Source: Leisingera aquaemixtae
Lineage (GTDB): Bacteria; Pseudomonadota; Alphaproteobacteria; Rhodobacterales; Rhodobacteraceae
Reading direction: 5' to 3'
Assembly (NCBI RefSeq): GCF_001458395.1
Contig: NZ_CYSR01000021.1
Coordinates: 419,977 to 483,976 of the forward strand
Length of the DNA stretch: 64,000 nt
Shown here: piece by piece, positions 37,999 to 45,978 of the stretch
Layout: every line of letters starts with the position of its first letter
How positions within the stretch are numbered: position 1 is the stretch's first letter
Program-made: the position numbers and the translations under genes
The notes under the pieces: generated by a model
What the model was told of the DNA's origin: nothing
Database searches by the model: none
Seen by the model: the letters and a program-made list of their open reading frames with translations, nothing else

Positions 37999-38949
37999 AT
38001 GACCCAGACCGCACGCAAGATTCTGACCGCCCCGGACGGCACCCCGGCCAGCCGTTTTGCCTTTGGCACCATGCAGTTCGGCGGCCGCGCCGATGAGGCG
38101 CAATCGGCAGACATGCACGCCGCCTGCCGCGCCGCCGGGATCAACCACTTCGACACCGCCTGGCTTTATACCGATGGCCGCTCGGAGCAGATCCTGGGCC
38201 GCCTGATCAAGGATGAGCGCGAGCAGCTGCTGATCGCCACCAAGGCGGGCTATACCGGCGGCGCGGGTGCTGCAAACCTGCGCGCCCAGCTGGACGAGAG
38301 CCGCCGCCGGCTGGGGCTGGATACGGTCGACGTGTTCTATCTGCACCGGTTTGACCCGGACACCGACCTGCGCGAGACCATGGACTGTTTCGCCGCGCTC
38401 AAGGACGAAGGCGCGATCCGCTACACCGGTCTTTCGAACTTTGCCGCCTGGCAGGTGATGAAAGCACAGATGGCGGGGCTGGCCTCCGGCATTGGCGTGG
38501 ACATCCTGCAGCCGATGTATTCGCTGGTGAAACGCCAGGCCGAGGTGGAGATCCTGCCGATGTGCGCCGATCAGGGCATCGCCGCAGCCCCCTACTCCCC
38601 GCTGGGCGGCGGCCTGCTGACCGGCAAATACGCCCGCGGCGGCAGCGGCCGCATCACGGAGGACGACGGCTACCGCACCCGCTATGGCCCGGCCTTCATG
38701 CATGAGGCCGCCCAGCGCCTGGCGGCCCTCGCGGCGGAGCGCGGCACCGACCCGGCCACCCTGGCGGTGGCCTGGGCCGCGGCGCATCCCGCTGCCCCCA
38801 TGCCGATCATCTCCGCCCGCACCGCGCAGCAGCTGCAGCCCTCGCTGGCAGCGCTGGATTTCGGCATGGACACAGAGCTTTACAGCGCAATCGAAGCCCT
38901 CAGCCCGCGGCCTGCGCCTGCGACTGACCGGCTGGAAGAACAGGATTAG
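37999..38949 (+). CDS. aldo/keto reductase
   Basis: A 316-residue NADPH-dependent oxidoreductase of the AKR fold. The catalytic tetrad is in FDTAWLYTDG (Asp, Tyr), IATKAGY (Lys) and FYLHRFDP (His). It begins at ATG 37999; the frame is open upstream, but that part has no AKR character. Four bases separate it from the DAO-type oxidase. The substrate is unknown. Confidence 0.85.
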   Translation: MTQTARKILTAPDGTPASRFAFGTMQFGGRADEAQSADMHAACRAAGINHFDTAWLYTDGRSEQILGRLIKDEREQLLIATKAGYTGGAGAANLRAQLDESRRRLGLDTVDVFYLHRFDPDTDLRETMDCFAALKDEGAIRYTGLSNFAAWQVMKAQMAGLASGIGVDILQPMYSLVKRQAEVEILPMCADQGIAAAPYSPLGGGLLTGKYARGGSGRITEDDGYRTRYGPAFMHEAAQRLAALAAERGTDPATLAVAWAAAHPAAPMPIISARTAQQLQPSLAALDFGMDTELYSAIEALSPRPAPATDRLEEQD

Positions 38950-38953
38950 ACCC

Positions 38954-40024
38954 ATGCAGGATTTCATCGTCATCGGCGGCGGCATGGCGGGCACCAGCGC
39001 CGCCGCGCGGCTTGCGGACCTCGGCAGCGTCACCCTCCTGGAGATGGAGGACGCGCTTGGCTACCATTCCTCCGGCCGCTCCGCCGCGCTGTTCGAGGAG
39101 AATTACGGCCACGGCGCCACCGTCGCCCTGAACCGCGCCAGCGCCGCCTATTTGCGCGACGGCGGCTACCTGTCGCCGCGCGGGCTGATGCTGGTGGGGG
39201 CCAAGGGGGATGCGGACGGGTTTGCCCGTGACGTGGATGCGCTGCGCATGGCCACGCTGGAGCTGGACGAGGCCCGCGCCATGGTGCCCATTTTGAACCC
39301 GGACACCGTGGGCTTTGCCGCCATCAGCGGCGCGGCGGAGGATATCGACACCGACCGGATGCTGCAGGGTTTCGCCAAGGCCCTGCGCGCCGCGGGCGGG
39401 CAGATTGCGGCTAAGGCGCCGGTGAGCGCCATCACCCGGACCGCCAGCGGCTGGGAGGTCGCCGCCGGCGGCCGGACTTATCAGGGCCGCACTCTGGTCA
39501 ATGCGGCGGGGGCCTGGGCCGATCAGGTCGCGGTGCTGGCCGGGGTGGCGGCGATCGGCCTGCAGCCCAAGCGCCGCTCGATGGCACGGCTGCCGGCGCC
39601 AGGCGGCCTTGATGTCAGCGGCTGGCCGATGCTGCTGGGCGTCGGCGAAACCTGGTACGCCAAGCCCGATGCGGGCAAGCTCCTGGTCTCCCCCGCCGAC
39701 GCCGACCCGGTGGAGCCGCATGACGCCTTTGCCGACGACATGGTGCTGGCCGAGGGGCTGGCGCGCTATGAGGAGATGGTGACAGAGCCGGTCACTCGGG
39801 TCGAAAGCAATTTTGCCGGCCTGCGCAGCTTTGTCCGCGACGGCACCCTGGTGCTGGGGCCGGACCCGGACCAGCCGGATTTCATCTGGTGCGCCGGTCA
39901 GGGCGGTTACGGCATCATGACCGCGCCGGCAGCCTCGCAGCTGATTGCCGACCTTGCGGCAGGCCGCCAGCCCGTGCTGGATGCGGATACGGTGGCGGCG
40001 CTGTCGCCCGCCCGGCTGCGCTGA
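38954..40024 (+). CDS. FAD-dependent oxidoreductase, DAO family
   Basis: A 356-residue flavoprotein of the D-amino-acid/glycine-oxidase fold. The FAD-binding motif IVIGGGMAGTSAAARLADLG is at the N-terminus, followed by GYHSSGRSAALF. The C-terminal WCAGQGGYGIMTAPAAS closes the FAD site. The substrate, probably an amino or imino acid or 2-hydroxy acid, cannot be inferred from the sequence. It lies between the aldo/keto reductase and DUF938 with minimal spacing (TGATG at the end). Confidence 0.83.
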   Translation: MQDFIVIGGGMAGTSAAARLADLGSVTLLEMEDALGYHSSGRSAALFEENYGHGATVALNRASAAYLRDGGYLSPRGLMLVGAKGDADGFARDVDALRMATLELDEARAMVPILNPDTVGFAAISGAAEDIDTDRMLQGFAKALRAAGGQIAAKAPVSAITRTASGWEVAAGGRTYQGRTLVNAAGAWADQVAVLAGVAAIGLQPKRRSMARLPAPGGLDVSGWPMLLGVGETWYAKPDAGKLLVSPADADPVEPHDAFADDMVLAEGLARYEEMVTEPVTRVESNFAGLRSFVRDGTLVLGPDPDQPDFIWCAGQGGYGIMTAPAASQLIADLAAGRQPVLDADTVAALSPARLR

Positions 40025-40680
40025 TGCCGGTGCGCCCGGTTCCCGGCTCGGCTTCGGTGGCGGCACCGGACGATGGCAAGCTATTTGCCCCCGCCGCCGC
40101 CCGCAACAGCGGTGTGCTGTGCGATCTGCTGGCAGAGGTGGCCCCCGCCGAGGGCCGCGCGCTGGAACTGGCCAGCGGCACCGGCCAGCACGCTGCGGCC
40201 TATGCCGCCCGCCTCCCCGGCCTGATGTGGCAGCCAAGCGAGGTGGAGGACGTCCGCCTGGCAAGCATCCGGACCTATGCCGAAGAGAGCGGCCTCAAGA
40301 ACATCCTCCCGCCGGTTCAGCTCGACGCAACCGCGCCCGGCTGGGGCGCAGCGCATCCCGGCCAGGACCTGATCGTTCTGGTGAACCTCTTGCACCTGAT
40401 CAGCGAAGGCGAGGCCCGCACCCTGATCCGCGAGGCCGCCGCCGCCCTCGCCCCCGGCGGGAGGCTTGTGATCTACGGCCCCTTCCTGCGCGGCGGTGAG
40501 CTGACCAGCGACGGCGACCGGGCCTTCCACGCAGCGCTCAGCGCTCATGACCCGGAGATGGGCTACAAGGACGATTTCGACGTGATTGACTGGCTGCACG
40601 GCGCCGGGCTGGAGCTGCTGCAGGCGGTGGAGATGCCTGCCAACAACCTCGCCCTGGTGGCGGAAAAACCGGCCATCTGA
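40024..40680 (+). CDS. DUF938 family, SAM-dependent methyltransferase-like protein
   Basis: A 218-residue protein with a class I methyltransferase fold. It contains LELASGTGQHAAAYAARLPG (SAM loop), NLLHLISEGEARTLI, and GGRLVIYGPFLRGGELTSDG, all typical of DUF938. The ATG overlaps the stop of the oxidase gene. Function is not established for the family. Confidence 0.85.
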   Translation: MPVRPVPGSASVAAPDDGKLFAPAAARNSGVLCDLLAEVAPAEGRALELASGTGQHAAAYAARLPGLMWQPSEVEDVRLASIRTYAEESGLKNILPPVQLDATAPGWGAAHPGQDLIVLVNLLHLISEGEARTLIREAAAALAPGGRLVIYGPFLRGGELTSDGDRAFHAALSAHDPEMGYKDDFDVIDWLHGAGLELLQAVEMPANNLALVAEKPAI

Positions 40681-40719
40681 CCTGGATCAAAGCCGCGCAG
40701 AAGTGCCGCCCATACACCT

Positions 40720-40743
40720 TCAATAATCGGAATGTATTATCGA
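40720..40743. promoter_or_regulatory. inverted repeat upstream of the CMD gene, possible operator
   Basis: TCAATAAT (40720-40727) and ATTATCGA (40736-40743) match in 7 of 8 pairs around an eight-base spacer. It ends just before GAGGG and the ATG at 40755, in an AT-rich patch of a GC-rich region. Confidence 0.35.
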
Positions 40744-40754
40744 GGGAACAGCAG

Positions 40755-41090
40755 ATGGACTGGCACGAGAAACTGGACGGCACCCGCAAGGGCCTGCGCA
40801 ATCTGAACGGGGCGATCCCGGAAACCGCCCAGGCGTTCGGCGCGCTTGGCAAGGCGGTGAAACAGGGCGGCGTGCTGGAGTTCAAGCAGAAGGAATTCGT
40901 GGCCCTGGGCATAGCGGTGGCGCTGCGCTGCGAGGATTGCATCGGCCTGCATGTGGAGGCGCTGGTCAAGGCAGGCGCCAGCCGTGCCGAAGTGGGCGAT
41001 GTGCTGGCGATGTCGATCCAGATGGGCGGCGGCCCTGCGATGATGTATGCGGCCAAGGCGATAGAGTGTTTCGATCAGCTGACACGCTGA
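40755..41090 (+). CDS. carboxymuconolactone decarboxylase (AhpD-like) family protein
   Basis: A 111-residue all-helical protein with the CMD signature. The segment ALRCEDCIGLHVEALVKAGA holds a CxxC and a following His, the pattern of AhpD-like peroxidase/reductase members. True decarboxylases usually lack this CxxC, so a thiol redox role is more likely. It stands alone behind an inverted repeat. Confidence 0.83.
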   Translation: MDWHEKLDGTRKGLRNLNGAIPETAQAFGALGKAVKQGGVLEFKQKEFVALGIAVALRCEDCIGLHVEALVKAGASRAEVGDVLAMSIQMGGGPAMMYAAKAIECFDQLTR

Positions 41091-41160
41091 ATTCCGGCGC
41101 GGAATTCATCCCGAAAGACACGTGCTTTCCGTGGAAAATTCCGCGCCGCAGTTTTCTTCC

Positions 41161-42012
41161 CTAAGCACTGCCGCGTATCTCTTGCAGGCCCCGCACCACC
41201 TGGCGGATATGCTCCAGCGCCGGGTTGTCCGGCAAATAGAGCGCGCGGCAGCTGAGGCTGATCTCCGGCGCGCCCTCAACCGCGTGCAGCGTCCCCGCCG
41301 CCAGCGCCTCCGCCGCCATATAGGCCGGGAAATACCCCATGCCGCCGCGCTTTTGCAGATAGCGCAGCCCCATCAGCGCGTTGCCCAGCACGATGTGCTG
41401 GCGGCTGCGGCGGGGCAGAACCTCGCGCAGATGGGCGTCGTATTCGCTGCCGAATTCCAGGTTGATGAACAGGGGCAGCGCCCCCCCCCCCAGCCTCAGG
41501 GGCCGGTCCGCCACCAGCACCAGCCGTTCCGGCGGCAGCTCCTCCACCGCCAGGCCGGTGCCCGCGGGCACCTCGTTGACGATCGCCAGATCCAGCAGCC
41601 GCCGCGCCACCGCCTCGCCCATGTTCATCGCGTGGTCGTAGTTCAGCGTGAACGGCACCGTGCCCTGCTCCGCCTCCAGCCAGACCGCCACATCCACCAG
41701 CACGGGATCCCAGACCGACAGCTGCGCCCCCAGCCGCAGCGGCACCCGCCCCGCCAGGCTCGCCTTCAGATCGCCGGAGACGAACTCCCACGTTCGCATC
41801 ATCTGCTCCGCATAGGGCTGGAACTGCCGCCCCGCCTCGCTCAGCCTTGTGCCGCCCGGCCCGCGGTCGAACAGCGGCGTGCCCAGCGCCTCCTCCAGCG
41901 CCTTGATCCGGGCGCTGACGGCGGTCTGGGTGATATTCAGCACCCGCGCCGCACCGTGAAAGCTGCCGGTGGCCTCAATCGCCAGAAAGGTCTCAAAAGA
42001 ATTGATCTGCAT
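41161..42012 (-). CDS. LysR-family transcriptional regulator
   Basis: A 283-residue regulator with an N-terminal winged helix (FLAIEATGSFHGAARVLNIT, AVSARIKALEEALGTPLFDR) and a C-terminal effector domain. It is divergent from the HD-domain gene, which it probably controls. The coding strand has a run of 11 G at codons 174-178 (LGGGA), which could slip and switch the gene off. ATG 42012 is chosen; a TTG at 42030 would add six residues. Confidence 0.86.
   Translation of the reverse strand: MQINSFETFLAIEATGSFHGAARVLNITQTAVSARIKALEEALGTPLFDRGPGGTRLSEAGRQFQPYAEQMMRTWEFVSGDLKASLAGRVPLRLGAQLSVWDPVLVDVAVWLEAEQGTVPFTLNYDHAMNMGEAVARRLLDLAIVNEVPAGTGLAVEELPPERLVLVADRPLRLGGGALPLFINLEFGSEYDAHLREVLPRRSRQHIVLGNALMGLRYLQKRGGMGYFPAYMAAEALAAGTLHAVEGAPEISLSCRALYLPDNPALEHIRQVVRGLQEIRGSA
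41481..41491 (+). repeat. homopolymer of 11 C within the LysR gene
   Basis: Eleven consecutive C on the + strand (G on the coding strand) follow a GGGGCAGCG motif like the family-3 repeat core. It is the longest mononucleotide run I noticed in the window. Confidence 0.85.
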
Positions 42013-42036
42013 GGTGATCAATATTTCCAATCAGAC

Positions 42037-42064
42037 TGAGCAAATCAATTCGTTTTCCTGCTCA
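42037..42064. promoter_or_regulatory. inverted repeat in the LysR/HD divergent promoter region
   Basis: TGAGCA (42037-42042) and TGCTCA (42059-42064) are exact complements around 16 bases, and similarity continues outward (AAATC vs ATC). The 99-base divergent gap is where a LysR binding site is expected. Confidence 0.45.
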
Positions 42065-42111
42065 ATCGGGACCGGCTAGGCTGCCAGCAGATCAACCAAA
42101 GGACCGCGCCA

Positions 42112-42702
42112 ATGCTGGACAAAAGCCACAAGCCGACCTGGACCAGTTTCACCGAAGCCACGCCCCAGGACTGGGCGGCAGTGGAGAAATACGAGGAGGC
42201 CTACAACGCCGCCTTGCCTGACCGGATCCTCGCCGCGATCCGCTCGCTGGACGAGGACTGGACCCCCTACCCGGTGAACCGCTACCAGCACAGCCTGCAG
42301 GCCGCGACCCGCGCCTGGGAGGATGGCGCCGAGGATGAGATCATCGTGGCCGCGCTGGTGCATGACACCGGCGATATCCTGTCGCCCTACAATCACGGAG
42401 AGCTGTCGGCGGCGATGATGAAGCCTTATGTCAGCGAAAAGACCTACTGGATCCTGAAGCATCACTGCGTGTTCCAGGGCTTCTACTACAACCACCATTT
42501 CGGCGGCGACCGCAACGCCCGCGACAAGTACCGCGACAGCCCCTATTGGGAGGACTGCCGGTACTTCTGCGAGAAATACGACCAATGCGCCTTTGACCCG
42601 GCGTATCCGGCCAAACCCTTGGAGTTCTTCGAGCCGATCCTGCGCAAGGTGCTGTCGCGCGGCTGGGGCCATTTGGAGCTGGCGGAAACGGCAGAAGACT
42701 GA
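42112..42702 (+). CDS. HD-domain protein resembling PhnZ/MIOX-type diiron oxygenases
   Basis: A 196-residue HD-superfamily protein. His60, His84-Asp85, His95, His117/118 and Asp157 occur in the order of the six metal ligands of PhnZ, with the same 24-residue gap between the first His and the HD pair. Flanking segments are also alike (YQHSLQAATRA; IIVAALVHDTGDIL; SEKTYWILKHH). PhnZ and TmpB oxidatively cleave phosphonates, while most HD proteins are phosphohydrolases, so the reaction is open. It is probably controlled by the divergent LysR. Confidence 0.7.
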   Translation: MLDKSHKPTWTSFTEATPQDWAAVEKYEEAYNAALPDRILAAIRSLDEDWTPYPVNRYQHSLQAATRAWEDGAEDEIIVAALVHDTGDILSPYNHGELSAAMMKPYVSEKTYWILKHHCVFQGFYYNHHFGGDRNARDKYRDSPYWEDCRYFCEKYDQCAFDPAYPAKPLEFFEPILRKVLSRGWGHLELAETAED

Positions 42703-42853
42703 AGCCCGAAATCAGGTTTTGCGCCGGGCTGCGCCCGCCGCCACGGGCCAGGCAGGCCCTTCGGATTTCACATCCGAACGGGGACGGGCGGGAGATCTTC
42801 GGGCGCCCTGACCGCCGCCTGCTGCAAGGGGCAGAGGTTCATTCCGCGGCGGT

Positions 42854-43456
42854 TCATTCCGCGGCGCGGACACCCGAGCCCATCAAAATCGGCATCGCCT
42901 GGCCGCCGGCGTCCATCGTGAAGGCGTGCTCAACCCGGATGGATTCAAAGCCCGCATCCCGCAGCGCGTCTCTCACCTGCTGCTCCGTCAGCCCGGAGCC
43001 GCCCTGCTCCGACGCCAGCCAATCCCACTGCACTAACAGTCCGCCGCTGTTCAGCCGCCCCGCCAGCGCCGCCACGGCGCTTTTGTAGTCCGGCAGGAAC
43101 CCGCAAACGGAGGAGGCGCAGATCAGGTCAAAGCCGCTCAGGTCCTCCCCGGCCCCCTGTCCGCTGCTGTCCAGAATATCCAAATGCAGCGCCCGCACGT
43201 TGGGCAGCGCCTTCTCCTGCAGCACCGCGATCATCCGGTCCGAGGTATCCACGGCCGCCACGTCCCGCACATGCGGCGCCAGTTTTTCACTCAACAGCCC
43301 GGTTCCGCAGCCGAAATCAAGCACCCGCTTGTCCTGCCAGCCGCCGCCGGTGATGCCGGCATAGGCGTCCAGCGCGGCAAAGGCGCGGGCGGCATAGGTC
43401 CGGACATCGCTGTTGCCGTCCCAGCCGTCGGCGTAATCGTTCCAGTCGTCGCTCAT
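42854..43456 (-). CDS. class I SAM-dependent methyltransferase
   Basis: A 200-residue methyltransferase. Motif I is VLDFGCGTGLLSEKLAPHV, followed by VDTSDRMI and a post-I acidic residue. FDLICASSVCGFLPDY is motif II. The C-terminus lacks a substrate domain that would show the target. The start at 43456 (MSDDWNDYADGW) marks the beginning of the domain; the frame is open 28 codons further upstream without homology. Confidence 0.8.
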   Translation of the reverse strand: MSDDWNDYADGWDGNSDVRTYAARAFAALDAYAGITGGGWQDKRVLDFGCGTGLLSEKLAPHVRDVAAVDTSDRMIAVLQEKALPNVRALHLDILDSSGQGAGEDLSGFDLICASSVCGFLPDYKSAVAALAGRLNSGGLLVQWDWLASEQGGSGLTEQQVRDALRDAGFESIRVEHAFTMDAGGQAMPILMGSGVRAAE

Positions 43457-43630
43457 TCGTCTGCATGCCCCAGTTTGGTGTCTTGGACCCGGGACAGTGA
43501 AGCGGCGGGCAAGCGGCGTCAACAGCGGCTGCAGGCGCACACCTTAATTTCGCCCGTAACCAAGGCGAAGCCGCCGGGCGGGCGCCCGGTTAGAGGAACA
43601 GTATGAGTGGATGTCCAGAAAGGTTCCGGC

Positions 43631-44023
43631 TCAGCCTTCCGCACGGGGCTTTCCGGCAAGCCAGTCTATTTCTTCCGTTGCTCCAAACCCTTCTTCACTG
43701 AGACGGATAACCGCCGTCCTTACTAGGTCCGCGTCGAGGTCCTGCGCTGCTCTGGCGTTTGCGACGGTCTCAAAATCCGCTGGATCGCAGACGAATGAGC
43801 TGAGTCTCTGAATTTCGTCCGAATACTCAGTGAACCCCGAGCGGTGCAGCACCTCGGCAGCCAATTGCAGCGGCCCAACACACAAATTGTCGAAGACCCT
43901 CACGCGGCCTTTTTCCAGATGACGCACTTCCCGGTAGTGCAACTGGTGAATGCAGCGGGCGATGGCCAGCAGCCTGCCCCTATGCGTGTTGACGGGCCGC
44001 GGGAGCCAGGTGTAGGGCGACAC
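43631..44023 (-). CDS. hypothetical protein
   Basis: A 130-residue ORF with no motif I recognise. It has no signal peptide or membrane segment. The C-terminal half is acidic (PADFETVANARAAQDLDADL, EEGFGATEEIDWL) and the N-terminal half is basic with several His. It begins with ATG, without a strong ribosome site, at the edge of the IS91 island. It could be a real orphan gene or a remnant. Confidence 0.4.
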   Translation of the reverse strand: MSPYTWLPRPVNTHRGRLLAIARCIHQLHYREVRHLEKGRVRVFDNLCVGPLQLAAEVLHRSGFTEYSDEIQRLSSFVCDPADFETVANARAAQDLDADLVRTAVIRLSEEGFGATEEIDWLAGKPRAEG

Positions 44024-44724
44024 ATAGTTTTTCCTTTTAGGGAACTTGGTTAATTGATTTTAAAGGGAAATATTTTCGGCCGACGCAGCAAACTTACCTT
44101 TAGCGACTCATAGATTTTCCTTCGGCTGAAGCAGACATTCATGCCGCGCGCGGCGAAATCGGGCTTTGAGCCCATACTGTGAATCTGGTTTTCATGCTGC
44201 GCGCGCTCGCAGCGCGCGGATCCGCTGCACTGCCGAATTTCTTTCTCTGCATGGCAGAGGAGAATGCAGCCATTCCGGCAAGCCGCGGCAAATTTGAAAC
44301 CTCGAATTCACGGGTTGCGGGACGGAGCAGTCATTCGCCGCAGGTGCAGCCTGGTCAGCCGCCATGGTCAGCTTCGCTGCAGGTTTCTCGGACGCCACGC
44401 GCGACGTTTGAATGATGCGCGGTATTGCCTGGCGTCGTAGAAGCGCGCAAGCGGGAAATCGCGGTGTTCGAATTGGGTAGACCAGCTGGCTCTATGGGGA
44501 TTTGAAGCGGTTGATGGCCTTGGTTTTTTTCCTGCAGGTTGGGCCAACTGCGCTCGTTGCAGGCAGCTTCGGCACGGATTTTGTGAGCTTTGAGGGGCAT
44601 GCGCCGCGTCTCGCGGTGCTCGGCAACCTTCGCACCACTACTATCCGGGTTGCACGCATGCCGGATTGGCCGCAAGCGGTATCGCGAGCAGCGGCGATTG
44701 GACTTCCGGTCTTTGGCGTGCATG
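44024..44724. other. non-coding flank of IS91-like element A
   Basis: About 700 bases with no supported gene. The part next to 44724 is probably the 3' end (terIS or oriIS side) of element A. A plus-strand frame at 44502-44795 lacks known motifs and overlaps the transposase, so I reject it. The bases around 44134-44165 resemble 14109-14140. GC-rich inverted repeats occur at 44191-44218. Confidence 0.4.
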
Positions 44725-45972
44725 TCATGCGGCGGCCCTCCCTGTTCCTGGCGGCGCCCTGGGGCATCGTTCTGGCGCGATGGTTTCGGCGATGATCAGG
44801 TGCCCGCCGCAGCAGGGGCATGGCAGCGCGAGGACGCGGGCAAGTGCATCAGCGTCATCGGCTGTGCCGTCGTGCGGGTAACCCTGATCAGATGTTTCGA
44901 CCCCAAGCACTTCCCTGATCCTGGCGGTATTGGCGGCACGGTTGCCATTCCCGAAGAAGCCGTAGTGGCGGATGCGATGCTGTCCCTTGGGCAGTACATG
45001 GATCAGGAAGCGGCGGATGAACTCGCCGGTCTTGAGGGTCATGATGGTATGCCGCCCCGGACCGTTGACGCGGTAATCCTTGACGCGGAAGGTGACGCTC
45101 CGGCTGTCCATGCGGATCAGGCGGCTGTTGGAGATTGCAACACGGTGGGTGTAGCGCGACAGGTATGCCAGCACGGCCTTGGGTCCGGCGAACGGCTCCT
45201 TGGCATAAACGACCCAATCGATCTTGCGCAGCGGTTGCAGAAACGCGCCAAAGGCCGCGCGATCCGCAAGCCCGGCATGACCGCCGAAGAAGTGCAGCTT
45301 CCCGGCTTTGTGCAGCCCGGCCAGCCCGTCCAGGATGAGGCGCCGGTAGAGGCGGGACAGCACCCGGACGGAGAGGAAGAAGTTCCTGCGGCAGGCGATC
45401 CACCGCGCACCGTCCGCAGACAGGCCGCCGCCGGGCACGATCATGTGGACATGCGGGTGGTGCGTCATCGCCGAACCCCAGGTGTGCAGGACGGATGTGA
45501 TACCGGCCCGGGCGCCAAGTTGCTTGGGATCGGCGGCGATCCGGATCACCGTGTCCGCGCTCGCCCGCATCAGCAGTTTGTAGATCTCTCGTTTGTTATG
45601 GCGGGCGATGTCGGCGACCGGTTTTGGCAGCGTGAAGACCAGGTGGAAATACCGTACGGGCAGCAGTTCCGCCTCGCGCGCCGCCAGCCAGGCCTTGGCC
45701 GCACCCGCCTGACACTTGGGGCAATCCTTGCCCGGCAGTCGATTGCAAGGCAATCGATGAGAGGGGCGATTGCGGCAAGAGTTGTAGGCAATGTGTTCAT
45801 GCCCGCAGTCTTCACACCGCGCGGCATGGCCGCCGAGCGCTGCCGTGCGGCAGCGCCTGATGGCGTTCATCACCTTCAACTGGTCGAGGCTGATATGGCC
45901 CGCATTGGCCGCCCGCCAGGCAGAACCATGGACCCGGAAGATATCCGCAACCTCCAGCTTCGGCCGGGACAA
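44725..45972 (-). CDS. IS91-family transposase (Y2/REP type), copy A
   Basis: A 415-residue transposase. It begins with the Cys-rich zinc-binding domain (CRTAALGGHAARCEDCGHEH, CRNR, CPKCQAGAAKAWL). The middle has MTHHPHVHMIVPGGGL, the HUH-type histidine motif, and YLSRYTHRVAISNSRL with the catalytic tyrosines. The end has CPCCGGHLI. Between CRNR and CPKC lie 14 extra codons (PSHRLPCNRLPGKD), where other members have a single His. The start is a TTG at 45972, followed by SRPKLEVADIF. Confidence 0.85.
   Translation of the reverse strand: MSRPKLEVADIFRVHGSAWRAANAGHISLDQLKVMNAIRRCRTAALGGHAARCEDCGHEHIAYNSCRNRPSHRLPCNRLPGKDCPKCQAGAAKAWLAAREAELLPVRYFHLVFTLPKPVADIARHNKREIYKLLMRASADTVIRIAADPKQLGARAGITSVLHTWGSAMTHHPHVHMIVPGGGLSADGARWIACRRNFFLSVRVLSRLYRRLILDGLAGLHKAGKLHFFGGHAGLADRAAFGAFLQPLRKIDWVVYAKEPFAGPKAVLAYLSRYTHRVAISNSRLIRMDSRSVTFRVKDYRVNGPGRHTIMTLKTGEFIRRFLIHVLPKGQHRIRHYGFFGNGNRAANTARIREVLGVETSDQGYPHDGTADDADALARVLALPCPCCGGHLIIAETIAPERCPRAPPGTGRAAA
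45724..45765 (+). repeat. family-1 palindromic mini-element, in frame in transposase A
   Basis: Contains the arm TTGCCCGGCAG, a perfect 8-bp stem TCGATTGC-AAG-GCAATCGA (45739-45757) and the arm TGAGAGGGG. The 42 bases replace one expected codon, so the frame is kept. The arms match the three family-1 copies in element B. Confidence 0.8.
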
Positions 45973-45978
45973 CGCAGT

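Noticed and set aside
42112..42702. Calling the HD protein a phosphonate oxygenase outright
   Set aside because: The metal ligands fit, but the PhnZ substrate-binding residues are not conserved and no phosphonate genes are adjacent.
44470..44490. tRNA-like GTTCGAATT motif
   Set aside because: No cloverleaf arms could be paired around it. It is a chance match to the T-loop.
44502..44795. 97-codon + strand frame with a hydrophobic start
   Set aside because: It overlaps the end of transposase A, has no ribosome site and no recognisable family. It could be mistaken for a secreted protein because of its hydrophobic first residues.
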